Shown here: positions 34,505 to 42,636 of the stretch, one piece after another
Position numbering within the stretch: the first letter of the stretch is position 1
Layout of the letters: every line of letters starts with the position of its first letter
From: Colwellia sp.
GTDB lineage: Bacteria; Pseudomonadota; Gammaproteobacteria; Enterobacterales; Alteromonadaceae
Assembly: GCF_013214175.1 (NCBI RefSeq)
Contig: NZ_JABSPA010000004.1
Coordinates: 1-64,000 of the forward strand
Length of the DNA: 64,000 bases
Direction of reading: 5' to 3'
Made by a program: the position numbers and the translations under genes
The notes under the pieces: generated by a model
What the model saw: only the letters and a program-made list of their open reading frames with translations
Databases searched by the model: none
What the model was told of the DNA's origin: nothing

Positions 34505-35374
34505 ATGAATGATAAAACGATAGCAACTCACAACGGTAATTTTCATGCGGATGATGTTTTCAGTATCGCTGCACTAAAATGCATTTTCCCTTCTTTTAAC
34601 CTTATTCGCACCCGTGATTTAGATATTATCGCCAAGGCTGATATTGTCCTTGATGTCGGTGGTGTCTATGACCCGGATACAGGCCGTTTTGATCATCATC
34701 AACGTGGTGGTGCCGGTCAACGCGAAAATGGTATTCCTTATTCTTCATTTGGTTTAATTTGGCAGAAATATGGCGTAGAAATATGTCAGGGCAACCAAGA
34801 GCTAGCAAATTCCGTTGATGCTGATCTCGTCTCAACCATTGATGCTATTGATTGTGGTCATGTCGAAGGCGTTGCTCAAGGAATTAGCCTTAGCCAAACT
34901 ATTTCAATGTTTAACCCAACTTGGCAAGAAGATAGTCATTATGATACTTGTTTTGATGAAGCCGTTGATTTTGCCTCGCGGGTATTAACACGTTTCATTG
35001 CTTCTGCTAACGGTGGCATTAGTGCAAAAGCTATTGTTGCTAAAGCTATTGAGAATGCCGCTGATCCAAGAGTGATTGTTTTAGAAAAATATACTCCGTG
35101 GAAAAGAACCGTTCATGCGTTATCAACAGAAGCTTTATATATGGTGTACCCATCTGGCTCTGGTCCATGGCGCATTCAAACAGTACCCGTTGAACCAGGC
35201 TCATTCGAAGACCGCAAGTCGTTACCTAAACCTTGGGCTGGCTTATCCGATAAAGCACTTAAAGAAGTAACTGGCATTGATGATGCTATGTTTTGCCATA
35301 ATGGTTTATTTATTGCCGGTGCAGAATCATTTGAAAGCACGATGAAGATGGCAGCCATGGCATTACAAGCATAA
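34505..35374 (+). CDS. MYG1-family DHH-like phosphoesterase/exonuclease
   Basis: A 289-residue protein of the MYG1 (UPF0160) family. It shows the THNGNFHADDVFSIA start (residues 8-22) with His and Asp metal ligands, VLDVGGVYDP (near 49) and FDHHQRGG (near 62), the DHH-like centre. The tail GLFIAGAESFESTMKMA is also typical. Eukaryotic Myg1 is a 3'-5' RNA exonuclease; the bacterial role is not established. Single gene, ATG start at 34505. Confidence 0.85.
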   Translation: MNDKTIATHNGNFHADDVFSIAALKCIFPSFNLIRTRDLDIIAKADIVLDVGGVYDPDTGRFDHHQRGGAGQRENGIPYSSFGLIWQKYGVEICQGNQELANSVDADLVSTIDAIDCGHVEGVAQGISLSQTISMFNPTWQEDSHYDTCFDEAVDFASRVLTRFIASANGGISAKAIVAKAIENAADPRVIVLEKYTPWKRTVHALSTEALYMVYPSGSGPWRIQTVPVEPGSFEDRKSLPKPWAGLSDKALKEVTGIDDAMFCHNGLFIAGAESFESTMKMAAMALQA

Positions 35375-35417
35375 TAAACGACACTCAAAGAAAATAACTA
35401 GGCAAATTAACCTAACT

Positions 35418-35444
35418 GTTTTGTCAGGCTAGAGTCGACAAAAC
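35418..35444. repeat. Inverted repeat after the MYG1-family gene
   Basis: GTTTTGTC and GACAAAAC separated by 11 bases, about 45 bases after the stop. It could fold in RNA, but no T run follows, so I do not call it a terminator. A short tandem ACTTGCCCCACA duplication follows near 35480-35500. Confidence 0.4.
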
Positions 35445-35550
35445 CCCAGTTATTTGGCTAGTTAATTTTCAGCTTGCCCCACAACTTGCCCCACAAGTAG
35501 TTGAGACCTCCTATAGTTAGCTTGTACTAAATAATATAGGAGGAGAAGCA

Positions 35551-36174
35551 ATGAGCTTAGCAGATATATACCCAAGCTACTTCAATATGCTCGTTTCAGG
35601 ACGCCTGAGCGATTCATGATCAAGGCCTGTATTTCATTAATGGTTGTTCCCTTAATGAAATATTCAACGATGAGCATGATTTGCTCAGACGTCCCAGAAA
35701 GGCTGGCTTAGAAACGCTTTATCCATCGTTATTGGTTTCGACAATAGAATAACTATTCTCTTCAATCAATGCCTTGCCTAAAGACGTTTCTAATTCCAGC
35801 TGAATCCTGCATATTGAGGTCGCTTGGGTATAATACAACGTGGTTGTGATGCCGTTGGCGCTCAAGATTTTGATGCCTTAGTGACTGACTACACAGAACA
35901 GATGACCTTCATCATGCCCGGACAAACTGACATTTTAGTCGGGCGGCAGCAGTTTCGTTCCGCCTTAAATGGTCTTGGAACAATTCTTCCTCCAGGTTTC
36001 GAAATCACAGAACTTCGGCAACTTGAAGGAAAAAATGAAGTTGTCTCTATTGTTGAATGGCAATCAGACAAGATTGCAGCCTCACAGTTGTCAGTATTGT
36101 TTAAGTTCGAAGGCGATAAAATCAATGAAGAACGCTGGTTCATAGACACTGAACAATGGAAAACTGCCTTCTAA
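35551..36174 (+). pseudogene. NTF2/SnoaL-like gene interrupted by a MITE after codon 6
   Basis: A strong AGGAGG (35538-35543) precedes ATG AGC TTA GCA GAT ATA (35551-35568). Removing the element at 35569-35830 and one TA copy joins this in frame to ATA CAA CGT at 35833. That gives MSLADI-IQRGCDAVGAQDFDALV, a natural start for a small NTF2-like (SnoaL) protein of about 119 residues. As it stands, the frame from the ATG ends inside the element after 22 codons. The rest (35824-36174) can only start from a TTG inside the right terminal repeat. The fold family is recognised from YTEQMTFIMPG and the KFEGDKINEERWF end; its ligand is unknown. Confidence 0.75.
35569..35830. mobile_element. 262-bp MITE with TA target duplication
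   Basis: Terminal inverted repeats of 22 bp with two mismatches: TACCCAAGCTACTTCAATATGC (35569-35590) and GCATATTGAGG...TTGGGTA (35809-35830), flanked by TA on both sides (35567-35568, 35831-35832). There is no transposase gene. Inside are two long hairpins: 35599-35622 pairs with 35671-35694, and about 35700-35718 pairs with 35783-35801 with AGAATA-AC-TATTCT at its tip. TA duplication suggests mobilisation by an IS630/Tc1-type transposase elsewhere in the genome. Confidence 0.75.
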
Positions 36175-36532
36175 TTTAGCTGGTGTTGCCGATAAAAAGT
36201 AGACACTATTGATCGGCTACACCCGTATCAGCAAGTATGCTTTGAACTCCTGCAATAACTAACTCATCAGATTAATCTCTTTATTTTTCTTATTTAACCT
36301 GAACTCTGGGTAATGAATGTAATAACACTATGAAATTTAAATAGTAAATTACAAGTTATACACAATGATGATAGTTTAGCCATTATCAAGGCATTTTTAA
36401 GTACCCAATAGCTGGCTATTGGTAGTAAAAATAACGCTGATAGCGGTTAAAATAGCTTTGTTGTGTAATATTGCTTATCCAGAGCTCAGGTTATTTACTT
36501 TAATAGCTTAAATGAATGCCAGCTATGTCGGC
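36175..36532. other. Gene-free stretch
   Basis: About 358 AT-rich bases with no plausible gene. The only structure I see is an 18-base palindrome CCAATAGC-TG-GCTATTGG at 36405-36422, downstream of the 2OG oxygenase gene on the minus strand but without a T run. Confidence 0.6.
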
Positions 36533-37318
36533 CTACAAGGTAAACAAGACATCACTGCGAATAATATATTTAACGCCTTGAGTAATTGGCACTGAGCTAT
36601 GGATACAGTGCAATGGATGCATACCATGAGGAAAACACAATACGCTACCCGCTGGTGTTCGAACATCGACGTTTACCACAGCATCACCCGCTTTTGCAGG
36701 TAAACTTGGCTCGTTAGCATTCACTAAGAAACGTGTAGCTCCGCCTTGAAAGTCTTCACTAAGGAAGATTAACAAGGTCATTTGACTATATCGGTCGGGA
36801 AAAGCATTAACAATAAGCTCATTATCTATGATACGGCTACCTGGCCAAGCTCCATCAGAGTGGGGTTTAAAAAAATCATCTTGGCCATAACGATAAAACC
36901 GAAAACGCGCGTTAATGCCGACAGCTTTGTCGCCGCCAAAAATACCCTGTCTATCATCCATTAAGTGCTCAATACGCTGCCAAATAGTGCCATCAGTTTG
37001 TTCATCGACGATCCATGTTAAACTGTCGTTATGACGGACACTTCGCGGTAAAGATACTGGCGCATCGGGCAAGAAGCCAAGTTGTTCACTGATAGCTATT
37101 AGACTTTCACATTCGGCTTTAGACAATACGTTAAAGAGCTGAAATGCCCCAGGTACTTGTGTCAATTCATGGCGTTCAACTTGACCACTGTCGTAGATTT
37201 CACTAAATCTTACTGGATTTGGCTCGGTGTTACCCCATGCTGGTAATGATGGGTTTTCAGCACCCGGCTCTAACGCTACCACAAAAAAATTATCTTTGGT
37301 GTCTTTCTCTAGCTTCAT
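36533..37318 (-). CDS. 2OG-Fe(II) oxygenase, prolyl 4-hydroxylase-like
   Basis: A 261-residue oxygenase of the P4Hc family. The iron ligands are His and Asp in FFKPHSDGAWPG (near residue 154) and the late His in CFPHGMHPLHCIHSSV, followed by GVKYIIRSDVLF, where Lys and Arg bind 2-oxoglutarate. Also present are FRFYRYGQDDFF and LIFLSEDFQGGATRF. A TTG at 37333 would add five residues; the ATG at 37318 behind AAAGAGAT is preferred. Relatives hydroxylate proteins or small molecules; the substrate is unknown. It reads the same way as the aldehyde dehydrogenase 86 bases upstream and may be co-transcribed. Confidence 0.8.
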   Translation of the reverse strand: MKLEKDTKDNFFVVALEPGAENPSLPAWGNTEPNPVRFSEIYDSGQVERHELTQVPGAFQLFNVLSKAECESLIAISEQLGFLPDAPVSLPRSVRHNDSLTWIVDEQTDGTIWQRIEHLMDDRQGIFGGDKAVGINARFRFYRYGQDDFFKPHSDGAWPGSRIIDNELIVNAFPDRYSQMTLLIFLSEDFQGGATRFLVNANEPSLPAKAGDAVVNVDVRTPAGSVLCFPHGMHPLHCIHSSVPITQGVKYIIRSDVLFTL

Positions 37319-37404
37319 ACTTATCTCTTTCAATTATCTCTTATCATTATTTATTTTGCTCAAAAGGCTTCATCAAGACAGCCCCCTTACATTGTTTATC
37401 GACC

Positions 37405-38736
37405 TTATTTGCTAATAATACGTACCTGAGTAAATTGTCGATGACCGGCGGCTGTGCCATGAAAACCAAAACCACTTTGCTTAGCACCTACCCATGGCCC
37501 TGCGCCACCGGCACCTTGGTTCACACCCACCATGCCGGCTTCCATTTGTTCCGCAACCGCTGCAGCGCCCGCACCACCAAATACAGTGGCACCTAAACCA
37601 TAAGGGCTGGCATTAGCACGCGCAACCGCTTCTGATAGTTGCTCATAACGGCTAATGGCAACTATAGGACCAAAGGTTTCGTCATGTTCTAAACACATAT
37701 CATCCGTTATATCTGTAACGACAGTCGGTTGAATAAAAGGCAGCTCATAGTGTGCCGTGCCTAACAAAAATTTAGCGCCTTTTTGCTGAGCATCTTTAAG
37801 CTGTTCAACAACACTTTGATGCTGTTTTTTATTAACAATAGGGCCTATGTTGACATTTTGTTGATCCCACGGACCCACTTGGTAACGACGAGCAAGTGCG
37901 ACAACCTTTTGTTCAAATTCATCAGCAATACGTGCATCGACATATATTCGCTCAGTGGAAGTGCACATCTGCCCAGCATTTTCAAAGGAGCTGGCTACAG
38001 CAAACTGCACCGCTTTATCAATATCAGCACTGGCCATAACAATCATTGGATCATTACCTCCTAGCTCCATAACCAAGCGTTTAAGCGATGATGCGGCGCT
38101 GGCCATTATGTGTTTTCCAGCAGCTAGCGAACCAGTAAATGCCACCATATTGATATCGGCACTGACCAAAGATTTTCCAGTGGCAGCGTCGCCATGAGCT
38201 ACTTGTAACACCCCTTCAGGCAATACTTTATTAAGAGTTTTTACAAAAAGATCAGCCACTAATGGCGTTTCTTCCGACGGTTTTAACACCACACTGTTCC
38301 CTGCCATTAATGCCGGCAACAGTAGATTATTTGCCATGGCGAGTGGATAATTCCAAGGAGAAATAACGGCTACTACGCCTAAAGGGCGATATTGTAATTC
38401 AATGCCATGGCCCTGAGACTCTGGTTTAAAAGCGTGGACAATTTCTTGGCAAAAGTAATCAGTATTTTGTACGGTACCAGCCACTTCATAACCTGCTCTG
38501 CGATGGTCCTTACCCATTTCTTTACTAATCAACAATGTCAGTGGCTCTTGTACTTTAACTAGCTGTTGATATGCCAATATCACTTTCTGGTGACGCTCGT
38601 TTAGGGACAACGCAGCCCATGCCTTTTGTGCGTTCTTCGCTCGTTGTACAACGGCGGGCATTTTTTCAGCGGTCGTTATTGGCACTTCACCCAGTGCTTC
38701 TTGATTAATTGGATCGTAAGAGACGAGCATGGACAT
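37405..38736 (-). CDS. Aldehyde dehydrogenase, succinate-semialdehyde dehydrogenase-like
   Basis: A 443-residue NAD(P)-dependent aldehyde dehydrogenase. VVAVISPWNYPLAM (near 107) and AFTGSLAAGKHI bind the cofactor, Glu in RLVMELGGNDP is the general base and Cys in NAGQMCTSTER (near 256) the nucleophile; the end AKQSGFGFHG is conserved. The length and SPWNYP/AGNSVVLKPSEETP pattern fit the short GabD/Sad-like group, but substrate cannot be fixed. Divergent from the HxlR regulator at 38876, which may control it. Confidence 0.85.
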   Translation of the reverse strand: MSMLVSYDPINQEALGEVPITTAEKMPAVVQRAKNAQKAWAALSLNERHQKVILAYQQLVKVQEPLTLLISKEMGKDHRRAGYEVAGTVQNTDYFCQEIVHAFKPESQGHGIELQYRPLGVVAVISPWNYPLAMANNLLLPALMAGNSVVLKPSEETPLVADLFVKTLNKVLPEGVLQVAHGDAATGKSLVSADINMVAFTGSLAAGKHIMASAASSLKRLVMELGGNDPMIVMASADIDKAVQFAVASSFENAGQMCTSTERIYVDARIADEFEQKVVALARRYQVGPWDQQNVNIGPIVNKKQHQSVVEQLKDAQQKGAKFLLGTAHYELPFIQPTVVTDITDDMCLEHDETFGPIVAISRYEQLSEAVARANASPYGLGATVFGGAGAAAVAEQMEAGMVGVNQGAGGAGPWVGAKQSGFGFHGTAAGHRQFTQVRIISK

Positions 38737-38875
38737 CGATTTTTCCTTAAAGCTGTATTAGCTTTCGTTAATGCATAACAAGTTATCATTGGTTCTTGTG
38801 CTACATTATGATAGCGTGGAGAATTAAAGCAACCAGTATACTTTTAGTAACCACGTTAATTTGATTGAAATAAAT

Positions 38876-39232
38876 ATGAAAAACACTTTAAAAACAAAGA
38901 ATAAAAATATAAAAATAAATAGTGATAGCTGCGCAGAACCCTGTTCAATTGAGCGGGGTATGCGAATATTAGGAGGTAAGTGGAAGGCATCAATTCTATG
39001 GCATGTCAAAGATGGGCCGGTGCGTTTTAATGAACTGTCGCGCATGCTTGGTGGTGCCAGTAAAAAAATGGTCGACCAACGCCTTAAAGAATTAGAGAGC
39101 CAAGGACTGGTTAACCGAGAAGTGATTTGTACTCGACCCATTGCCGTCACTTATGAAATCACCGAGTTTGGTCGTAGTGCACTCGATATATTAGAGAAAC
39201 TTAAGGATTGGACTGAAGATAATAATATCTAG
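38876..39232 (+). CDS. HxlR-family transcriptional regulator
   Basis: A 118-residue winged-helix regulator. The family signature is CSIERGMRILGGKWKASILWHV, starting at Cys near residue 23, followed by FNELSRMLGGASKKMVDQRLKELE and a wing with RPIAVTYEIT. The first Cys may be redox- or aldehyde-sensing, as in YodB/HypR types. It is transcribed away from the aldehyde dehydrogenase across a 139-base gap, suggesting it regulates that gene. TTG at 38861 is an alternative start. Confidence 0.85.
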   Translation: MKNTLKTKNKNIKINSDSCAEPCSIERGMRILGGKWKASILWHVKDGPVRFNELSRMLGGASKKMVDQRLKELESQGLVNREVICTRPIAVTYEITEFGRSALDILEKLKDWTEDNNI

Positions 39233-39324
39233 CCAGTATTCGCTAGCTTTCTGCTTATTCTTCGCTATGATAGCGGGCTAATTTAGCCTCTACCCGGGCG
39301 TTTGTTGTATTGGAGTATTCCTAA

Positions 39325-39774
39325 ATGGATAGCATTGATCTCTTTGTAAAAAATTGGGGCAGTAAAAATGCCATGGTACCAATAGAGCGTGATGATATTG
39401 TCGAGCTTGAAGCAAAATTAAATACTTTTTTACCCGATACATTTAAATATTTAATATCTACCTATGGCTTGGTGCACACGCCAAATGTATTAACTAAAAT
39501 ATGTGATTTAGGCGTCGATATTTCTGAAGTACAAGACTTCTTAAGCCTAGAGGATATAGCCTCACTATCAAAGTTATATGAAATGAGTGGTATGCCAAAA
39601 GGGCATATTTTATTTGCCTCTGATTGTAAGGGCAATATGTTTTGTTTCAAACTTAGCGAGTGTGCAAGTCAGCAAATAGATGTCGCCGTATGGTTTTATA
39701 ACTATGGTTTAGGCACAGTGACAAAAGTATCTAATTCTTTTACTGAATGGCTTGAGCAGTTTAACGAACTTTAA
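39325..39774 (+). CDS. SMI1/KNR4 (SUKH) domain protein
   Basis: A 149-residue single-domain SUKH protein: ERDDIVELEAKLNTFLPDTF and KYLISTYGL (about residues 21-49) are the usual N-terminal helices, and ILFASDCKGNMFCFKL (near 93) the central strands. Many bacterial SUKH proteins are immunity proteins of contact-dependent toxins. No toxin gene is adjacent here, so it would be an orphan. ATG at 39325 follows GGAGTATTCC. Confidence 0.75.
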   Translation: MDSIDLFVKNWGSKNAMVPIERDDIVELEAKLNTFLPDTFKYLISTYGLVHTPNVLTKICDLGVDISEVQDFLSLEDIASLSKLYEMSGMPKGHILFASDCKGNMFCFKLSECASQQIDVAVWFYNYGLGTVTKVSNSFTEWLEQFNEL

Positions 39775-39840
39775 CACGCTTAATATCAAAGTGAATGTAC
39801 TGCGTAAATCATCAGAGCTAGGTTGAGCCCCCTTGTGCCA

Positions 39841-39953
39841 TTGTTCGACCCTTACTCACCAAACAAAGCTTATTGCATTCACTGCAAACTTTGCGCTGGG
39901 CTTACTCGGGTCGAGTTAAATTGAGACATATTAAAAAATTTTATTATGTCTCA
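39841..39953. repeat. Inverted repeats upstream of the SDR gene
   Basis: TGAGACATA (39922-39930) is inverted at 39945-39953, with further pairing inside (one mismatch). TCGACCC near 39848 is inverted as GGGTCGA near 39908. Possible folded leader or remnant of a small element; no gene is present. Confidence 0.4.
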
Positions 39954-40035
39954 CCTATCAAGCCTAATTACCGTGTCGACATTGAGCAATGATTCGAATA
40001 TAGTGATCGAATATTAGAATCTGAAAGGTTGGATA

Positions 40036-40788
40036 ATGAGCAAAGAAAAAGTAGCAATTATCACTGGTGCTGGTCGAGGCATTGGCGCCGCAACAGCCAA
40101 GCTATTTGCCAATAAAGGCTACGCTGTTTGTATTAATTATAAGTCCGATGAACAATCAGCCACTCAACTAGCTATGACTATCACCGCTAGTGGCGGTCAA
40201 TGTATTACCGTACAAGCCGACGTATCTTGCGAAAAGGATGTAGAACGGCTATTTTCAACTGTCGATAAAACATTAGGCTTTGTCGATATATTAGTTAATA
40301 ATGCCGGTATTTTGAAAAAACAATCTCGCTTAGAGGATATGACGGCTGAGCGTATTAATTCAATATTAACCAATAATGTCACGAGTTATTTCTTGTGTTG
40401 CAAAGAGGCAGTAAAACGTATGTCTACTCGCCACGGCGGTTCAGGTGGTGTTATTGTCAATGTTTCTTCGGGCGCTGCCCGCTCAGGTTCACCCAATGAA
40501 TACATCGATTATGCGGCATCAAAAGGCGCAATAGATACCTTAACCAAAGGTTTGTCACTAGAAGTTGCTGCTGAAGGTATTCGCGTTAACTGTGTACGTC
40601 CTGGTTTAATCTACACCGATATGCACGCCGATGGCGGCGAGCCTGAACGTATTGAGCGGTTAAAGGGTATTATTCCAATGCAGCGAGGCGGAGAGCCGGA
40701 AGAGGTAGCCGAAGCCATTTATTGGCTAGCCAGTGATAAGTCATCTTTTTCTACCGGTAACTTTCTAGACTTAGCCGGTGGTTTATAA
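40036..40788 (+). CDS. Short-chain dehydrogenase/reductase
   Basis: A 250-residue classical SDR. TGAGRGIG (residues 11-18) binds NAD(P); NNAG follows near 88; the catalytic Ser is in VNVSSGAA and Tyr-Lys in YIDYAASKG (Tyr near 158); the end FSTGNFLDLAGG is typical. A basic-residue-poor second strand (INYKSDEQ) suggests NADP preference but is not decisive. Substrate unknown; it resembles FabG or sugar dehydrogenases. Ends at a strong terminator. Confidence 0.85.
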   Translation: MSKEKVAIITGAGRGIGAATAKLFANKGYAVCINYKSDEQSATQLAMTITASGGQCITVQADVSCEKDVERLFSTVDKTLGFVDILVNNAGILKKQSRLEDMTAERINSILTNNVTSYFLCCKEAVKRMSTRHGGSGGVIVNVSSGAARSGSPNEYIDYAASKGAIDTLTKGLSLEVAAEGIRVNCVRPGLIYTDMHADGGEPERIERLKGIIPMQRGGEPEEVAEAIYWLASDKSSFSTGNFLDLAGGL

Positions 40789-40790
40789 AT

Positions 40791-40826
40791 AACAAAAGCC
40801 AAACAAGTATTTGTTTGGCTTTTGTT
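40791..40826. terminator. Bidirectional terminator after the SDR gene
   Basis: Perfect 16-bp stem, AACAAAAGCCAAACAA and TTGTTTGGCTTTTGTT, with a four-base loop GTAT. T-rich sequence lies on both sides, serving the SDR gene and the convergent thioesterase/ole operon. Confidence 0.85.
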
Positions 40827-40892
40827 ATTTAACTTACTCACTGCTGAGATTAATTCATAACTCACTGTAATATAGTGTTTTACAACAATACT

Positions 40893-41288
40893 TTAAGAAA
40901 ATGGTGTAAGAATTTCTTCTGGGATCGGTTGTAAGCGCTTTTGTTTATCTAAACAAACCATTTCAATATCTGCAATAACCGCAGCTTTAGTCGCATTAGG
41001 GCGCCATAATTCTTGTCGCCATAAAGTCTTATATTTACCATCAAATTGGTAGCTTGTGCGAACATCACAAATTTCAGCAAATTCAACGCCATCTTGAAAG
41101 ATTAAATTAGCTTTATAAACCGCAAAACCTAAGCCCTTTTCTGCCCAAAGCTTAGCTAACTTATCACTGTCGATAACGTGTTCACGAGCACGTTCAAAAT
41201 ACTTAAGAAAATTAGGGTGATAAACCACACCTGAGTGATCGGTATCTTCATAATATATTTGTACGGGATGATGGTAAATTTTACTCAT
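40893..41288 (-). CDS. Hot-dog acyl-CoA thioesterase (YbgC/4HBT family) next to the ole genes
   Basis: A 131-residue hot-dog thioesterase. YYEDTDHSGVVYHPNFLKYF (residues 13-32) holds the catalytic Asp and the family helix. It ends the minus-strand run oleA-oleB-oleC-oleD-thioesterase, 130 bases after oleD. It could free fatty acids from acyl-CoA that competes with OleA or clear stalled intermediates; this is inference, since the standard ole pathway has no thioesterase. Intact, with a normal length for the family. Confidence 0.8.
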   Translation of the reverse strand: MSKIYHHPVQIYYEDTDHSGVVYHPNFLKYFERAREHVIDSDKLAKLWAEKGLGFAVYKANLIFQDGVEFAEICDVRTSYQFDGKYKTLWRQELWRPNATKAAVIADIEMVCLDKQKRLQPIPEEILTPFS

Positions 41289-41395
41289 TTAACTTAATTC
41301 CTGATTAACTTAATTCCTGATTAACTTATTTTCTGCTTAGCTTATTTTCTACTTAACTGATTGCCTGCTTAGTCTAGTTTTCTACTTAATTAATT
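41289..41395. repeat. Degenerate 16-bp tandem repeats between oleD and the thioesterase
   Basis: CTTAATTCCTGATTAA appears twice in a row, then diverges through CTTATTTTCTGCTTAG, CTTATTTTCTACTTAA and similar units up to about 41395. It has no coding sense. Similar imperfect repeats lie between oleB and oleC. Confidence 0.6.
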
Positions 41396-41418
41396 TGATA
41401 ATTTATTGAGTGCGTGAT

Positions 41419-42561
41419 TTATTTGGCAAGTAACGAGGCTTTCAGTTGTATCATGCCTTCTTCAATCGTGATTAGCGGCTTATAGCCAAAGTCTTTTTTA
41501 GCGGCACTGATATCAAAATAATGACTGGTAGAAAGCTGCTTAGCGACAAAACGGGTCATTATTGGTTCTTGTTTTTTATTCAATAGTTTATAAAGCCACT
41601 CAAAACTGGCACCAACAGCATAAGCCACTGAGCTAGGTATGCGTTTTGTCACTGGCGGTAAATCAACACAATTAAGAATGTTGTTGAGCATAGCCGCCAT
41701 TGTGATGGGTTGATCATTACTAATAAAATAAGCTTTGCCGATACAATTCGCTTGAGGTTTCGCCAAAGCTAACGCCGCTAGGATGTGCGCATAAGCAGCA
41801 TTATCCACATAGATGGTATCAACCAGTTTATCTTCTTTACCAACAAGTTTTAGCTTGCCTGCTCGGGCACGTTCAAGTACACGTGGCACAAGATGAGGGT
41901 CATTTGGTCCCCAAATTAAGTGTGGACGTAAGGCGACTGTTTTTAACTGTTTATCATCGAGTAAATCAGTTGCTGAGCCATGTGATGCAGCTAGCACTAA
42001 CTGCTCTGCTAGTGCTTTCGACTCAGCATAATAATTTAAAAAGTTATCGGCATAGGGCTGTGATTCATCAATACCGGCTTCATCAATACCGGCAAAAGTC
42101 ACACTCGGTGTGCTGGTATACACTAAACGGGTAATGGCAAGCTCTTGGCAGGCACGGATTATATTTTCAGCGCCTTGCACATTCGGTTTGAAGTAATCGT
42201 CCTTACTGCCCCAGACGCCAGCTTTAGCAGCAACATGAAACACCAGGTCACAGGATTGCATCGCTTCTCTAAGGCGAGCATAATCAGTAATATCTCCCTG
42301 CACCATAGTAACGCCCATTTGGCTTAACTCTGGATAATGACCGCGGGCAAAACCGGTAACATTAATATTTTCCAAACGCAGTAATCGACAAATGGCTTTA
42401 CCTAAAAACCCGCCAGCACCGGTAACAAAGACATGCTGAGACTGCTGTGCTAGTTCGCTCAGTGGCGCTTTAACAGCCTGATTAAAGCTCGCGGTAATTG
42501 CTGAGCTAGTATCACTATCTGTATAGCTATCTGTATAGCTGTTTTTATTATCTTTTTTCAT
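41419..42561 (-). CDS. oleD: OleD, 2-alkyl-3-oxoalkanoate reductase
   Basis: A 380-residue NAD(P)H-dependent reductase of the 3-beta-HSD/epimerase family. It reduces the keto group of the OleA product to the 2-alkyl-3-hydroxyalkanoate. Rossmann start VFVTGAGGFLGKAI near residue 49, catalytic Tyr-Lys in YYAESKAL. The N-terminus carries about 45 extra residues before the fold, including a short repeat (SYTDSYTDSDTSS) from a 12-base duplication near 42515-42550; a later start is possible. Third step of the alkene pathway, encoded last of the four ole genes. Confidence 0.9.
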   Translation of the reverse strand: MKKDNKNSYTDSYTDSDTSSAITASFNQAVKAPLSELAQQSQHVFVTGAGGFLGKAICRLLRLENINVTGFARGHYPELSQMGVTMVQGDITDYARLREAMQSCDLVFHVAAKAGVWGSKDDYFKPNVQGAENIIRACQELAITRLVYTSTPSVTFAGIDEAGIDESQPYADNFLNYYAESKALAEQLVLAASHGSATDLLDDKQLKTVALRPHLIWGPNDPHLVPRVLERARAGKLKLVGKEDKLVDTIYVDNAAYAHILAALALAKPQANCIGKAYFISNDQPITMAAMLNNILNCVDLPPVTKRIPSSVAYAVGASFEWLYKLLNKKQEPIMTRFVAKQLSTSHYFDISAAKKDFGYKPLITIEEGMIQLKASLLAK

Positions 42562-42636
42562 CGAGGGCTCTAGTAATATGCTCTTTAAAGGTTACTGATT
42601 ATAGGTTACTACTTATAAGGTGAGAATTAGCCAGTA

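Noticed and set aside
36405..36422. Terminator for the 2OG oxygenase gene
   Set aside because: Perfect palindrome but no T run on either strand; recorded only as structure in a gene-free stretch.
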